64,000 nt of DNA from Eubacterium sp. (GCA_017886765.1 JAGHJI010000062.1:1-64000); one strand, 5' to 3'; shown: positions 30,134-42,005, counted from the first letter of the stretch. Notes: generated from the letters alone by a model not told the origin. Made by a program: numbers and translations.

Positions 30134-32635
30134 ATGGACAATAATGAAATTCGATATGACAATCAGAAAATCGTGGATGTTGAAATCAGCTCGGAGATAA
30201 GAAAGGCTTTCCTTGACTACTCCATGAGCGTTATCGTACAGCGCGCGCTGCCGGATGTTCGCGACGGACTCAAGCCGGTACACAGAAGAATCCTCTACGC
30301 AATGTACGATAATAATCTGTATCCCACAAATCCTTACCGCAAGTGCGCCACCACTGTCGGTGAAGTGCTGGGTCACTATCACCCCCACGGCGACGCGTCC
30401 GTTTATGACGCTATGGTAAGGCTTGCTCAGCCGTTTTCCATGCGGCATACTCTGGTTGACGGTCACGGCAACTTCGGCTCAATAGACGGCGACCCGCCTG
30501 CGGCGTACCGTTATACTGAATCACGCCTGAGCAAAACAGCAATGAAAATGCTTGAGGATATCAAGAAAGATACGGTGGATTTTGCTCCGAACTTTGATGA
30601 TACCACAAAAGAGCCCACGGTACTGCCGTCGCGTTTTCCGAATCTTCTGGTAAACGGCTCATCAGGTATTGCCGTAGGTATGGCGACAAATATTCCTCCT
30701 CACAATATGAGAGAGGTCGTTGAGGGAATGTGTTTTCTGATTGACCATCCTGACGCTTCTCTGGAAGAAATCATGGAATTTATAAAAGGTCCGGACTTCC
30801 CCACCGGCGGTATCATTATGGGCGCCAAGGGAATCAGAGAGGCATACGCCACCGGCAGAGGAAAGATTTATGTCAGAGCCAAGGCAGAGATCGTTGAGAC
30901 CAGAGGAGACCGCTTTAAAATCGTTGTAAGTGAAATTCCCTACAGTGTAAACAAAGCAAGACTGATTACAAGGATTGCCGATCTGGTAAAGGAAAAACGC
31001 CTTGAGGGCGTTGCGGACGTTCAGGATTATTCCGACCGCAGAGGCATGCATATTGAGATTGTAGTCAAGAGAGACGCCAATGCCCAGGTGGTTCTTAACA
31101 ATCTTTATAAAATGACGGATATGCAGGTCACCTTCGGCGCAATTATGCTGGCGCTGGACGACGGCGTTCCGAAGGTACTTACCTTAAAGGAAATTCTGGA
31201 GAAATATATTACTTTCCAGAGACAGATCGTTACCAGGAGAACGCAGTTCGACCTAAAAAAAGCGCAGGACAGAGCTCATATTCTGGAGGGCCTTGCCAGA
31301 GCGATAGATATAGTTGACGACGTCATTGCCACTATCCGTGCCTGCAAGGGCGGACAGGCTGAGGCAAAGCAGGCCATCATGGATAAATTTGATTTTGATG
31401 AGCCGCAGGCGGCGGCGATTGTCGCATACCGTCTCGGTCAGCTTGCCGGACTTGAGATTGAAAAGATTTTGAACGAGTTGGAGGAGCTCCACGATAAAAT
31501 TGCGGATTTTCTTGACATTCTTTCTCATGAACAGAGAATTTCCGACATAATTAAGGCAGAATCCAGAGAAATCGCGGAAAAATTCGGAGACGAGAGAAGA
31601 ACGGAGATATCCGCCTTCAGCGGTGATGTGGACGACGAGGATCTTATTCCGGTTGAGGAATGCATCCTTACACTGACGGAAAAAGGATATATGAAGCGTC
31701 AGACCGTGGATACATACAAGGCGCAGAACCGAGGCGGCCGCGGCATTCTCGGTATGACAAGGCGCGAGGAGGACGTGGCAAAAACGATGTTCTCCTGCTC
31801 CACCCATGATTATATCCTTATCTTTACGAACAAGGGAAAGGTGTTTAAGCTCAAGGGCTATGAAATTCCGGAGGCTTCACGTACCAGCAAAGGTATGAAC
31901 GTAGTGAATATTCTTCCGCTTGAAAACGGAGAGCAGATCAGCGCGATGGTCAAGGTTCCGCAGGAGGAGGAAAGAACGTATCTCTGTATGGTTACAAGAA
32001 ACGGAATTATCAAAAGGACCTCTCTTGACCAGTATAAGCACATACGCAAGACCGGAATCATCGCAATCAATCTTGACGAGGACGACGAGCTTTCCTGGGC
32101 AGATATTACCGACGGCAAGAGAAATCTTATTGTTGCGACCCATGACGGTATGAGTATCTGTTTTAAGGAGAATGACGCCAGACTTATAGGCAGGACCGCA
32201 AGGGGCGTCAAGGCAATACAGCTTGACGACGGCGACTATGTTGTTGGCTTCGCGGTGGAGAGAGAAGGCTATACCCTTCTCACCGTTTCCGAAACGGGAT
32301 ACGGCAGAAAGAGTGAATTCAGTGATTACCGTGTTCAGTCAAGAGCAGGCAAAGGACTGATTAACTACCGTACCGGTCAGTACGGAAAAGTTGCAATGAT
32401 CGCTCCCGTTAACGATGATAACGATGTTATTATGATTTCTTCGGACGGCATTATCATACGTACCCATGCCGACCAGATCTCAACTTTCCAGAGACCGTCA
32501 AAGGGTGTTAAGGTGATGAAGGTCAATGACGGCGAAAAAATCGCCACCCTGTCCATTGTTGACAGGCTTGAGGAAGAGGAGCCGGAAGAAGAGAACGGTT
32601 TGCCAACCGAGCAGAGTGATGAGGTACGTGAATAA
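30134..32635 (+). CDS. gyrA: DNA gyrase subunit A
   Basis: [30 protein letters not shown]-type QRDR ([32 protein letters not shown]), GQYGKVA and [10 protein letters not shown] boxes. Confidence 0.99.
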   Translation: MDNNEIRYDNQKIVDVEISSEIRKAFLDYSMSVIVQRALPDVRDGLKPVHRRILYAMYDNNLYPTNPYRKCATTVGEVLGHYHPHGDASVYDAMVRLAQPFSMRHTLVDGHGNFGSIDGDPPAAYRYTESRLSKTAMKMLEDIKKDTVDFAPNFDDTTKEPTVLPSRFPNLLVNGSSGIAVGMATNIPPHNMREVVEGMCFLIDHPDASLEEIMEFIKGPDFPTGGIIMGAKGIREAYATGRGKIYVRAKAEIVETRGDRFKIVVSEIPYSVNKARLITRIADLVKEKRLEGVADVQDYSDRRGMHIEIVVKRDANAQVVLNNLYKMTDMQVTFGAIMLALDDGVPKVLTLKEILEKYITFQRQIVTRRTQFDLKKAQDRAHILEGLARAIDIVDDVIATIRACKGGQAEAKQAIMDKFDFDEPQAAAIVAYRLGQLAGLEIEKILNELEELHDKIADFLDILSHEQRISDIIKAESREIAEKFGDERRTEISAFSGDVDDEDLIPVEECILTLTEKGYMKRQTVDTYKAQNRGGRGILGMTRREEDVAKTMFSCSTHDYILIFTNKGKVFKLKGYEIPEASRTSKGMNVVNILPLENGEQISAMVKVPQEEERTYLCMVTRNGIIKRTSLDQYKHIRKTGIIAINLDEDDELSWADITDGKRNLIVATHDGMSICFKENDARLIGRTARGVKAIQLDDGDYVVGFAVEREGYTLLTVSETGYGRKSEFSDYRVQSRAGKGLINYRTGQYGKVAMIAPVNDDNDVIMISSDGIIIRTHADQISTFQRPSKGVKVMKVNDGEKIATLSIVDRLEEEEPEEENGLPTEQSDEVRE

Positions 32636-32765
32636 TAAAAAGTAATTTATTATTCATACTAAATATAAGGTTTTTTGTAAAAACGGTTATTTACAATTTG
32701 TTTATGGAAATTGAGCAATATTTGTTGTATAATGTCAGAAACCTTGTAAAGAGGAGTGTAATCCA

Positions 32766-34382
32766 TTGGAGAAAGAGTCATATAGCATAGATGATATCCT
32801 CTCAGAAGTAAAAAAACGCCGGGAAGAGCAGGAAAGAGCCCTGAAAAAGGAAGTCTCAAACAAAGAGGGAAAAGGGGCGGACTCTCCAAAACCTGTTGCC
32901 GAAAAAACTGCGGTTACAAAGGAAGAACTTAAGCCTCAGGCGCAGAAAAAGCAGAGCGCGCTGAAAATGAAAAACGAGGTCAACGATTCACAAGAAGAAA
33001 AGCCGGAATTTGATGAAGTTGTGATTTCAAAGGATAACGGTGAAACCGCACAAGAAGATGAGGAGATCCCTTCTGAAAAAGAAGAAGCGCCGGAAAAAGA
33101 GGAAAGCCGCGAACAGACAGCGGAAGCTTTGCCGGAGGAAAATGAAGGAATGGTAGACATCCTTCAGCTTTCAGAAGACGCCGCAGAGCAGATCATTCCT
33201 CAGGAGCAGCAGGACAAGCCGGTAAAGAAAAAATTCTTTAAGACAAAGAAAGGTAAAATCGTCAAAGCAATAATTATCATCCTTGTTATTCTTATTGTGG
33301 CGGCGGGAGTATACGCGGCAATTTATATTAATAATATGCTAAATGATGTGGCCGATGATGACAGCGAGCCGTATCAGGCGGTGGAATATTACGACGGAAT
33401 GGATTTCCTTCAGGAAGATTTTCCGATGATTGAGGAACAGTCGGCGTATGATGTTTACAGCTATAAGGAATATCTTAAATACTGGTATCAGAATGGCGAC
33501 CCGGTAAGGTCATCCCACGTAATGAATATTCTTCTGATCGGTGAGGATACAAGAGATGAAGAGATCAGCGACACGTCAAGAGCGGATTCTGCCATAATTG
33601 TCAGCATCAATATTGATTCGGGCAATATTTATATGACCTCTATTTTAAGAGACCTTTATGTTTACTATGAAGTAAACGGCGAGGGCTATTACGGAAAGAT
33701 CAACGAGGCTGCTTCCAACGGTGGTATGAATACCTATATCAATACCATAGAGAGGTATTACAAGGTTTCCATTGATAATTACGCGGTTGTCAATTTCGCC
33801 AGTTTCCCGAAAATTATTGACGCTTTGGGAGGCGTTGAAGTTGCCCTTACTGACGCCGAGGTCTATGAGGTAAACAACCACCAAACACGATACGGCTATG
33901 TTACACTTCCCCAGGCGCAGTATGACGCTGAGGGAAATCCGCAAAAGGTTATGCTGACCGGTGAGCAGGCGCTGGCATATTGCAGAATAAGGAAGATTGA
34001 TTCTGACAACGCCAGAGCGGACAGACAGAAAACCGTACTCAGCGAGCTTTTCAGTATGATGAAGAGTTCGGGAACCTTGGATGCGGTCAAGGTCGTTAAC
34101 CAGCTTTCCCAGTATACAAAAACAGGCTATACGAAAAAGGAACTGATATCCATCGGAAATCTTGCCCTGAGGGACGGCTGGCTCAATTATAATATTCAGA
34201 CAACAAACGTGCCCTCCACGGAAAACAGCCAGGGCGGACAGTATTTCTCCGTCAGCTACAATAACTGGATCTGGCTTGCAGATATACCGAAGGACGCTTA
34301 TGACCTTCAGATGATGATATACGGAAAGTCAAATATTCAGCTCAGTGAAAACAGACCGGATTATATCGCAATGGGAAGATAA
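32766..34382 (+). CDS. LCP-family protein with long acidic/basic cytoplasmic tail (TTG start)
   Basis: NILLIGEDTRDEEISDTSRADSAIIVSIN, SILRDLYVYY, LTGEQALAYCRIRKIDSDNARADRQ. Confidence 0.93.
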   Translation: MEKESYSIDDILSEVKKRREEQERALKKEVSNKEGKGADSPKPVAEKTAVTKEELKPQAQKKQSALKMKNEVNDSQEEKPEFDEVVISKDNGETAQEDEEIPSEKEEAPEKEESREQTAEALPEENEGMVDILQLSEDAAEQIIPQEQQDKPVKKKFFKTKKGKIVKAIIIILVILIVAAGVYAAIYINNMLNDVADDDSEPYQAVEYYDGMDFLQEDFPMIEEQSAYDVYSYKEYLKYWYQNGDPVRSSHVMNILLIGEDTRDEEISDTSRADSAIIVSINIDSGNIYMTSILRDLYVYYEVNGEGYYGKINEAASNGGMNTYINTIERYYKVSIDNYAVVNFASFPKIIDALGGVEVALTDAEVYEVNNHQTRYGYVTLPQAQYDAEGNPQKVMLTGEQALAYCRIRKIDSDNARADRQKTVLSELFSMMKSSGTLDAVKVVNQLSQYTKTGYTKKELISIGNLALRDGWLNYNIQTTNVPSTENSQGGQYFSVSYNNWIWLADIPKDAYDLQMMIYGKSNIQLSENRPDYIAMGR

Positions 34383-34389
34383 AAACAAA

Positions 34390-34420
34390 AAATGCCCCCT
34401 GACTTCAGGGGGCATTTCCC
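34390..34420 (+). terminator. Strong intrinsic terminator
   Basis: AAATGCCCCCTGA-ctt-CAGGGGGCATTTCCCTTTT. Confidence 0.9.
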
Positions 34421-34477
34421 TTTTATAAGTAAGGAAGCTGTGAAATGTTTTACGGCTTCCTTATAATATTTGTAAAC

Positions 34478-35449
34478 TCAGTTCTCAATAACTTTTCTGT
34501 AAAAAGCCAGCGCCTCGTCAATAGCGGTTTTTCCGGCGGTATCAAAGGGTTCAAGCACGCTGAAAACGTGGCCCAGCGTTTTTCCGTCAATCTTGCCGTA
34601 ATCCGCCAGTTTATACTCTACGCCCTTGCTTTTCAGCAGGCGGGCAGTTTTGAGAGTCTGCCCGCGTGCCAGGGCATCTCCGCTGCTGGTGATAAGATAA
34701 GTGGGAGGGAGCTGGGCGTAGTCGATGATTTCGTCAAGATTCATATATTTATATGTAGACTTTTTCTTATAGTTCCTGCCCCAAAGGATTTTTGTGTAAA
34801 GGCTGAACGGCGTTTTGCTGTTCATAAAGGGAAACGGAGAGGTGAGCAAAAGGGCGGAAAGCTCCATATTTCCGTCTGCCACGTCAAATATTTCCCTCAG
34901 TTCGCCGCTTTGCAGCAACACAGCGGAAAAGGCCGCAAGCTGACCGCCGGCGGAATCCCCTGTCAGCAGTATGCTGTTTGTGTCGCAGGGATAATTGTCC
35001 ATATTTTCACTTATCCATTTTAGCGCGTATGCCACATCCTGCAGTTGTTCATTGACGGTAACGCCGGGTGCCAGTCTGTAATTCAGGTTGAAGACCACAT
35101 ATCCCCTGTCGGCAAGACTCAGGCAGTAATATTCGTTAAGCTCCTTGCTGCCGTACATCCAGCCGCCGCCGTGAATATCAATGATGACGGGCAGTTTTTC
35201 CGTGGTTTTCTCCGGATAATAAACATCCAGCAGATGATACCTATTTCCGTCGTCAATATAGGGAATATCTACAATCTTTTCAATATGGGCGGGCGGTGTC
35301 TGCGCTTCGTGTACCTTGGCGTCGCTTTTGGCGCAAAATTTCCATACCACCTGCATCATTTTGATGATTGGATTTCCTGCCGCTACGGTATCTTTCGCTT
35401 CCGTGTCCGGCATGTTTCGTGTTATGGGTTTTTCTTGGGTTTTCGGCAT
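34478..35449 (-). CDS. Alpha/beta hydrolase-3 family esterase/lipase
   Basis: VIIDIHGGGWMYGSKELN, LLTGDSAGGQLAAF, C-terminal GHVFSVLEPF. Confidence 0.92.
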   Translation of the reverse strand: MPKTQEKPITRNMPDTEAKDTVAAGNPIIKMMQVVWKFCAKSDAKVHEAQTPPAHIEKIVDIPYIDDGNRYHLLDVYYPEKTTEKLPVIIDIHGGGWMYGSKELNEYYCLSLADRGYVVFNLNYRLAPGVTVNEQLQDVAYALKWISENMDNYPCDTNSILLTGDSAGGQLAAFSAVLLQSGELREIFDVADGNMELSALLLTSPFPFMNSKTPFSLYTKILWGRNYKKKSTYKYMNLDEIIDYAQLPPTYLITSSGDALARGQTLKTARLLKSKGVEYKLADYGKIDGKTLGHVFSVLEPFDTAGKTAIDEALAFYRKVIEN

Positions 35450-35476
35450 ATGCGTACCTCTCTTGCAAATCAGGGA

Positions 35477-36115
35477 TTACTGATTTTTCTTTAAATCTTT
35501 AAGTGAAGTGGGCGCGGTATCCGCAACCTCCAGCTTTTTCGCCTGCATCCAAAGGGACGGCGTAAGACGGAGCTTATAACCGTATCCTGCGTCCATCTGC
35601 CAGTGCGCCATTGGCGCTTCAGGGAGACCGTAGCAGGAAAGGATCGTCATAAGTACGCCGGCGTGGCCAACGATAGCTATATTTTCCGTACCTGTTTTTA
35701 CACATCCGTCTACCACCTTTTCAAAGGCGGCGCAGATACGCTGCGCAAACTGGGCGTTACTTTCACCGAATGGTGTGGAAGCATGGATATCTCCGTGCAT
35801 CCAGTTTTTGAAATCTTCGTTATCCTTTAGCGCCTCGGCAGTCAGTCCCTCAAATTCCCCGAAATTATATTCTATAAAATCGTCAATGACAAGCACGTTG
35901 TTTTCCGGAAACATGATTTTTGCCGAATCCACACACCTTTTCAGCGGGGAGGAAAATACAGCGTCTACCCGGGGGTAATGCTCGTGCGCTTTAATATTTC
36001 TGAGGGAAGATATACTATCTGTAGTAAGCAGTAAATCCGTATGCCCAATATACTGTGCGTTTAAGTTTCCCTTGGTAAGTCCGTGACGAAAAAGGTAAAT
36101 TGTGTAGGTTTTCAT
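35477..36115 (-). CDS. Histidine phosphatase (phosphoglycerate mutase-like)
   Basis: YLFRHGLTKGNLNAQYIGHTD, FSSPLKRCVDSAKIMF, NIAIVGHAGVLMTIL. Confidence 0.92.
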   Translation of the reverse strand: MKTYTIYLFRHGLTKGNLNAQYIGHTDLLLTTDSISSLRNIKAHEHYPRVDAVFSSPLKRCVDSAKIMFPENNVLVIDDFIEYNFGEFEGLTAEALKDNEDFKNWMHGDIHASTPFGESNAQFAQRICAAFEKVVDGCVKTGTENIAIVGHAGVLMTILSCYGLPEAPMAHWQMDAGYGYKLRLTPSLWMQAKKLEVADTAPTSLKDLKKNQ

Positions 36116-36229
36116 TTGAAAAGCTCCTTTTTAAGCGAAATATTACAAAAAAATAACAATGTCAGATTCCGTATTTACAAATAGTAATATGGTGATATAA
36201 TACTATTTGTATTAAACGGAGGAAATGTA

Positions 36230-36883
36230 ATGGACAACAGTAAAAAAGATAAAAGCACCGCGAAACAGAATAAGACTGAAAAATTATCCAAATTTGCCGA
36301 GGTATTGTCGCGGTTGCGTAAGGAAAGAGGAATAAGCCAGAAAAAGGCGGCAAGCGATCTGGGAATAAGCCAGGCGCTTTTAAGCCATTACGAGAAAGGA
36401 ATCAGGGAATGCGGGCTGGATTTTGTAATCAGATGCAGTGAATACTACGGTGTGACAACCGATTACCTTTTGGGTGTAAGCGATAACAGAACCGGCATGG
36501 ATATGTCGTTTATGTCAGATTCCGAGAATGTGGAAGCCTCTTCTGTCGAGACCCTTGCCCATGCGTCAAATATGATCCTTAAAATGATTGCCACCGCAAA
36601 GGATGTTGGCGCAAGTAAATATATATATGATTACTATACGCTTTGCGTTTACCGCGGAGCGCTGACAATGGCAAAGGCGGGCATACTCCCGAAGGAAATG
36701 TTCAAAATTGATTTTAATCTGGGCAGAGAGCTTGCTTCTGCGGCAATCGCCGTGGAGGACGCCCGTTTTGTATTTATTGAGGACAAGTCCAGGACCGGTA
36801 CCGACCTCAGCGAAAGAACCGCCCTGCACGAAATTATTGAGAGAGCGGAGGAGCATATCCTGACGAGCTTTTATTTAGAATAA
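36230..36883 (+). CDS. XRE-family HTH regulator with C-terminal effector-like region
   Basis: FAEVLSRLRKERGISQKKAASDLGISQALLSHYEKGIRECGLDFVIRCSEYYGVTTDYLLGVSD. Confidence 0.92.
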   Translation: MDNSKKDKSTAKQNKTEKLSKFAEVLSRLRKERGISQKKAASDLGISQALLSHYEKGIRECGLDFVIRCSEYYGVTTDYLLGVSDNRTGMDMSFMSDSENVEASSVETLAHASNMILKMIATAKDVGASKYIYDYYTLCVYRGALTMAKAGILPKEMFKIDFNLGRELASAAIAVEDARFVFIEDKSRTGTDLSERTALHEIIERAEEHILTSFYLE

Positions 36884-37582
36884 TGTATACTGGTTTTGCT
36901 CCGTTTTTATATATTCAACAATGATCGCCGTGGAAATATCCGCGGCTATTTTCTTGAAGGTTGGGTAATCAAGCTGTGACTTTTCATCTCCGCCGTCGCT
37001 TATTGAGCGCAAAACGGCAAAGGGAACGCCGTTTGCCGCGCAGACGTGACCGATGGCGCCGCCCTCCATTTCTCCGCAGATGGCGCCGAACTGGCGCGCC
37101 AGCTTTTCCTTGAGCGCCGTATCCGCGATAAACGTATCTCCGCTGGCGATTGTGCCGCGGTGTATCTTTTCGCCGTAGTTTATTGCGGCACGTGCCAGCT
37201 TTTCCGAAAGCTGGGCGTCCGTTTTGATCTTTATCGTGTTCAGTCCGTTGATAAACCCAAGGGGCTCACCGAGGGCGGTAATGTCAATGTCGTATTCACA
37301 CACGTCGGTGGCGATCACCACATTTTTGATAACGACGTTTTCGTTCAGGGAACAGCCGACGCCGATATTTATGACCGCGTCAATGTCAAAATTGTCAAGC
37401 ATTGCCTGGGCGCACAGGGCGGCGTTGACCTTGCCGGGCGAGCACTGCGCCGCACAGACCATAACATTTTCTATAAAACCGCAAACAAAATCAATTCCGG
37501 CGATTTTTGTGGCAGTTTTTGAGGTGATTTTTTCTTTTACAGACTGGATTTCAACGTCCATTGCGCCTATGATTCCAAGCAT
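36875..37582 (-). CDS. mtnN: 5'-methylthioadenosine/S-adenosylhomocysteine nucleosidase
   Basis: MLGIIGAMDVEIQSVKEKI; IASGDTFIAD; CGEMEGGAIGHVCAANGVPFAVLRSISDGGDE. Confidence 0.93.
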   Translation of the reverse strand: MLGIIGAMDVEIQSVKEKITSKTATKIAGIDFVCGFIENVMVCAAQCSPGKVNAALCAQAMLDNFDIDAVINIGVGCSLNENVVIKNVVIATDVCEYDIDITALGEPLGFINGLNTIKIKTDAQLSEKLARAAINYGEKIHRGTIASGDTFIADTALKEKLARQFGAICGEMEGGAIGHVCAANGVPFAVLRSISDGGDEKSQLDYPTFKKIAADISTAIIVEYIKTEQNQYTLF

Positions 37583-37690
37583 ATTGTTCCCCCGTAAAAA
37601 TGTTCTTGTTGTGCCGGAGATAACACTCCCCAACATATAGTGTAATTATAATATATATTAAGAATAAATACAAGATAATAAAAAAATTTG

Positions 37691-37720
37691 TTGACAAGGC
37701 TCAATCTTTTAATATATAAT
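37691..37720 (+). promoter_or_regulatory. Putative sigma-A promoter upstream of rpmH
   Basis: TTGACA (37691-37696), 18-bp spacer, TATAAT (37715-37720). Confidence 0.65.
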
Positions 37721-37811
37721 AGCAAACGATAATGTGAAGTTGCCTGCACTATACCGTGCAGAGTTTATAAAAGATTAAGACAAGTTTAGTCTTTAGAATG
37801 GAGTGAATAAA

Positions 37812-37946
37812 ATGAAGAGAACTTTCCAGCCGAAGAAGAGGCACGCTAAAATGGAGCACGGTTTCAGAAAAAGAATGTCAACCAGAAACGGCAGAAAAGT
37901 ACTTGCCCGCCGTCGCGCAAAGGGCAGAAAGAAGCTTTCTTACTAA
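37812..37946 (+). CDS. rpmH: 50S ribosomal protein L34 (44 aa), not in supplied ORF track
   Basis: [44 protein letters not shown]. Confidence 0.98.
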   Translation: MKRTFQPKKRHAKMEHGFRKRMSTRNGRKVLARRRAKGRKKLSY

Positions 37947-37967
37947 TTACCGGTTGGGAGTGATTAG

Positions 37968-38300
37968 GTGAAAAGCCATACCTTAAAACAGAACAAGGAA
38001 TTCCGCCGTCTCTATTACAGAGGAAAAACAGACGCAGCCTCCTGCCTTGTTACTTATATCATGAAAAACAGGCTTGACGAGACAAGAATCGGTATTACCT
38101 GCGGTAAAAAAGTCGGTAACGCGGTGAAACGAAACCGAGCCAGAAGAGTTATTCGGGCCGCCTTTAATCATTGCGAGGACAGGCTCAACGGCAGCTACGA
38201 TATCGTATTCGTAGCCAGGACAAGGACCGCTGAGGTAAAAATGCAGCAGGTGTTAAGGCAGATGGAGGAGCAGCTCAGAAAGCTGGGAGCAATAGATTGA
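37968..38300 (+). CDS. rnpA: Ribonuclease P protein component
   Basis: [18 protein letters not shown]...[27 protein letters not shown]. Confidence 0.97.
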   Translation: MKSHTLKQNKEFRRLYYRGKTDAASCLVTYIMKNRLDETRIGITCGKKVGNAVKRNRARRVIRAAFNHCEDRLNGSYDIVFVARTRTAEVKMQQVLRQMEEQLRKLGAID

Positions 38301-38548
38301 AAAGTATAGTGAAGAAGGCGCTTATATTTCTTATAAGAACCTATCAGATGACCATCAGTCCCAGATTTTCCCACGGCAGCTGCAGATATACCCCCACCTG
38401 TTCCCAGTATGCCATTGAGGCAATTGAAATACACGGTGTTATAAAAGGCAGTCTGATGGCGGCTTGGCGGATTTTAAGGTGCAATCCCTTTTCTAAGGGC
38501 GGCTGGGATCCCGTTCCCCCAAGGAAAAATAAAGAGGATGACGAATGA
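38297..38548 (+). CDS. yidD: Membrane protein insertion efficiency factor YidD
   Basis: [65 protein letters not shown]. Confidence 0.98.
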   Translation: MKSIVKKALIFLIRTYQMTISPRFSHGSCRYTPTCSQYAIEAIEIHGVIKGSLMAAWRILRCNPFSKGGWDPVPPRKNKEDDE

Positions 38549-39564
38549 ACAGTATTTTACTTTTTTCAAGCACCGCTTCAAGCGCCGTGTCTGAAGGTAT
38601 TGCGATATTTAAACCTCTCTATTGGCTGTTCGGTAAATGTATGGGCTTCCTTTTGGAACTGTTGGGCAACCAATATTTCCTGGCAATCGTTATATTTACC
38701 ATCGTTACACGTCTTTTGCTTTTGCCGCTGAATGTCAGGCAGCAAAAAACAATGGCGAGAACGACAAGACTTCAGCCTAAAATACAGAAAATTCAGAATA
38801 AATATCCGGACCCTAAAGACAGAGCAAAAATGAATCAGGAAATACAGGACCTTTATTCAAGAGAAGGTCATAACCCCATGCAGATGGGCTGCGGACCTAT
38901 GCTTTTCCAGCTTGTTTTCCTGATGGGTATTATCGGTATTATCTATTACCCTCTCGTTTACGTATTGGGTATGAGCGCGATTAACGATAATTCCCAGGCG
39001 ATTTTGGATACGATCTTGCCTATATACCGGGATCTGATCGGTAACGAAGACGCGAATATAACCTATTTCCAGCTAAATATTCTGGAAAATTTTGAAGCTT
39101 ACAGGGACGCGCTGGTGACAGGTTTCCCGAAAATCTTTACGAACGAAATGTGCGATGCGATAGTCACGTACCGTGAGGGAATGAATCTGTTTGGTATTGA
39201 TATGACCGCGTTCCCCCACTGGAGAGACGGAATCATTATGATATTCCCAATCCTCTGTCTGGTAACGTCTCTCGCGTCAAGCGTTATTTCAACAATTATT
39301 CAAAAGAAAAACAATCCCGCAGCGGGTCAGCAGATGGCATCCATGGTGGCGATGATGCTGATTATGCCTTTCTTCTCCTTTTATATTTCATTTAAGGTTC
39401 CGGCGGCTGTAGGATTTTACTGGATCATTTCCAATCTGGTTGCCATTGCGCAGCAGATATTTATATTTAAACAGTATCCGCCGAGAAAGACACAGGCAAG
39501 ACTGATGATTGAAAATACAATCGAACGCCGTTCTCGTGAGGAAAATGTGAAGAAAATCAAATAA
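38545..39564 (+). CDS. yidC: Membrane protein insertase YidC/OxaA
   Basis: [45 protein letters not shown]...[19 protein letters not shown]. Confidence 0.97.
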   Translation: MNSILLFSSTASSAVSEGIAIFKPLYWLFGKCMGFLLELLGNQYFLAIVIFTIVTRLLLLPLNVRQQKTMARTTRLQPKIQKIQNKYPDPKDRAKMNQEIQDLYSREGHNPMQMGCGPMLFQLVFLMGIIGIIYYPLVYVLGMSAINDNSQAILDTILPIYRDLIGNEDANITYFQLNILENFEAYRDALVTGFPKIFTNEMCDAIVTYREGMNLFGIDMTAFPHWRDGIIMIFPILCLVTSLASSVISTIIQKKNNPAAGQQMASMVAMMLIMPFFSFYISFKVPAAVGFYWIISNLVAIAQQIFIFKQYPPRKTQARLMIENTIERRSREENVKKIK

Positions 39565-39579
39565 TTATCGGAGGATTAT

Positions 39580-40518
39580 ATGATAAAGGAATTTATCGGT
39601 ACCGGTAAAACGATCGAGGAGGCAACCCTTGCGGCTAAGACAGGTCTTAACGCGCCGATGACAGCGGATGTTAAGATCGAGGTTATCGTAATGCCGAAGA
39701 AAAAGGTTCTCGGTCTGTTCGGCGGCTGTGACGCGCAGGTAAAGGCCAGCTATGACGACGGCAAAAAAGAAAGAAAACAAAAGCCGAAAAAAGCTGAAAC
39801 GCAGAAGAAGAGCAAGCCGGTACAGCAGGAAAAAAAGCCTGCGCCGAAAAAAGCTGAAGCGCAGAAAAAAGCCCCGGAACCGGAAAAGTCCGCGGCTGTA
39901 ACGGAAAAAATAAACGACAGCGATATCGATTTGGATTATGTCTGCTCCTATCTTAAAACCATGATTGACGGCTTTAAGGTAGAGAATGCCAAACTCACAG
40001 CAAAAATCGTTGACGGCGTAATAGAGGTTGACGTTGATTGCGACGATTACGGAATCATAATCGGCCGCCGCGGCGAGACCCTCGACGCGCTCCAGTATCT
40101 CGCCAGTCTGGCAGTAAAAAAAGCGACGGACAAATATGTGCGTGTAGCGTTAAATGTGGGCGATTACAGAGCGAAAAGAGAGGAGACCCTCAGAGCGCTG
40201 GCAATCAAAAATGCAAATTTTGCAGTAAGAACAGGCAGAAGATACAGCTTTGAACCAATGAACCCGTATGAGAGAAGAATTATTCATACCGCCGTTCAGG
40301 AAGTGAAGGGCGCTGTATCCCGTTCAGTCGGAAACGGCATGGACAGAAGAGTTCTTATTGAGCCCGAAGGCGGAGTAAGACATTCCGGCGGCGGACGAGG
40401 CAGAGGCGCAAGAGGCGGCAATTATGTAGCATCTAAGCCGGATCCCAACCGTGAGAAAAAGGTGGACCGCGCGGATATTCCGAAATTCGGTAAAATAGAG
40501 ATTGACAAAGACGAATAA
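39580..40518 (+). CDS. jag: Jag/KhpB RNA-binding protein (Jag_N, KH, R3H)
   Basis: GTGKTIEEATLAAKTGLNAP; IIGRRGETLDALQYLASLAV; RRYSFEPMNPYERRIIHTAVQ. Confidence 0.96.
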   Translation: MIKEFIGTGKTIEEATLAAKTGLNAPMTADVKIEVIVMPKKKVLGLFGGCDAQVKASYDDGKKERKQKPKKAETQKKSKPVQQEKKPAPKKAEAQKKAPEPEKSAAVTEKINDSDIDLDYVCSYLKTMIDGFKVENAKLTAKIVDGVIEVDVDCDDYGIIIGRRGETLDALQYLASLAVKKATDKYVRVALNVGDYRAKREETLRALAIKNANFAVRTGRRYSFEPMNPYERRIIHTAVQEVKGAVSRSVGNGMDRRVLIEPEGGVRHSGGGRGRGARGGNYVASKPDPNREKKVDRADIPKFGKIEIDKDE

Positions 40519-40631
40519 AAAAGGGTGACAAACCCTGAAAAAGGTGGGCACTCGTGTCCGCCTTTTTGTTTTGCAAAAGATATTTATATATAATATAATA
40601 GGTATAGGCATTCGCAGAAAGGAGTATTTTC

Positions 40632-41996
40632 ATGGCAAAAACGATAGCGGCGGTGGCCACCGGAAACAGTGTTTCGGGTATAGGCGTTATACGTATAAGC
40701 GGAGACAGGGCAATTGAAATCGCGCAAAAGGTTTTTAAAGCTTTGGACGGTACTCCCCTTTCAGAACTTAAGGGCTATACCGCCAAATATGGGAAGGTTT
40801 ACAGCAACGGTGAAAGCTTTGACAATGCTGTGGCGCTTGTTTTCAGAAATCCGAAAAGCTATACCGGAGAAGACGTTGTGGAGCTTTCCGTACACGGCGG
40901 AATATTTATTGTTGAGAAAACGCTGGAGACCGTGTTGGCGGCAGGAGCCGAACCGGCGCAGGCAGGCGAGTTTACAAAGCGCGCCTTTTTAAACGGAAAA
41001 ATCGATCTGGCACAGGCGGAAGGTGTTGCGGCGCTCATTTCCGCTCAGGGACAGGAGGCTGCAAAGGTGTCTTTTAATCTGCTGCAGGGCTCGTTAAGCA
41101 AGGAAATATCCGGGGTGCTGGATGAACTGATCAACTGCAGTTCGTTAATGGCGGCATGGGTGGATTATCCGGACGAGGAGATTCCGGAGCTGGATGAGGA
41201 TTCACTTAAAGAAACGCTGCAGACGGCAAAAGACGCCCTTGAAAAGCTGCTTAAAAATTACGAAAACGGAATCGTTATGACCCAGGGCGTGGACACCGCC
41301 ATCGTGGGTAAGCCCAACGCAGGGAAATCCACCCTGATGAATATGCTGTCAGGTGTTGAAAAAAGTATCGTCACGCATATTGAGGGCACCACCAGGGATA
41401 TTGTGGAAAATTCCGTGCGTCTTGGCAATATTGTGCTTCATCTGTCTGATACCGCGGGTATTAGGGAAAGCGAAGATATCGTGGAGTCGATAGGAATCAA
41501 AAAAGCAATTGAAAAAATGGATGCGGCGTCCCTTGTGCTTGCGGTTTTCGACAGCTCCGCGGAGCTTGGCGACGAGGACAGAATGCTAATGAACGCTTGC
41601 AAGGGAAAGCCCTGTATAGCCGTTATAAACAAGACGGATCTGCCGGAAAAAATAGATACAAATCAAATTAGCTCCCAATTTGACAGGATCGTTTATATCT
41701 CAGCAAAAAACAATGAGGGCACGGACGCGCTGGAACAGGCGATAAAAGAACAGCTTGGGGTTGAGAATTTTGACTCCTCCCAGCCGATTCTCGCGAACAA
41801 AAGGCAAAAGCAGTGTGTGGCAAATGCGTATGCGCATATTTGCCAGGCGCTGGAGGGCGCGCAAATGGGAATAACGTATGACGCCATCAACGTCATGATC
41901 GACAGCGCGGTGGACGATTTGCTTTCATTGACAGGAAAAAAAGCCACTGAAGAAGTGGTGAACAATATATTCAGCCGTTTTTGCGTTGGTAAATAA
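40632..41996 (+). CDS. mnmE: tRNA modification GTPase MnmE
   Basis: GKPNAGKSTLMNML, TAGIRESED, C-terminal NNIFSRFCVGK. Confidence 0.98.
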   Translation: MAKTIAAVATGNSVSGIGVIRISGDRAIEIAQKVFKALDGTPLSELKGYTAKYGKVYSNGESFDNAVALVFRNPKSYTGEDVVELSVHGGIFIVEKTLETVLAAGAEPAQAGEFTKRAFLNGKIDLAQAEGVAALISAQGQEAAKVSFNLLQGSLSKEISGVLDELINCSSLMAAWVDYPDEEIPELDEDSLKETLQTAKDALEKLLKNYENGIVMTQGVDTAIVGKPNAGKSTLMNMLSGVEKSIVTHIEGTTRDIVENSVRLGNIVLHLSDTAGIRESEDIVESIGIKKAIEKMDAASLVLAVFDSSAELGDEDRMLMNACKGKPCIAVINKTDLPEKIDTNQISSQFDRIVYISAKNNEGTDALEQAIKEQLGVENFDSSQPILANKRQKQCVANAYAHICQALEGAQMGITYDAINVMIDSAVDDLLSLTGKKATEEVVNNIFSRFCVGK

Positions 41997-42005
41997 GGTG
42001 TGGTT

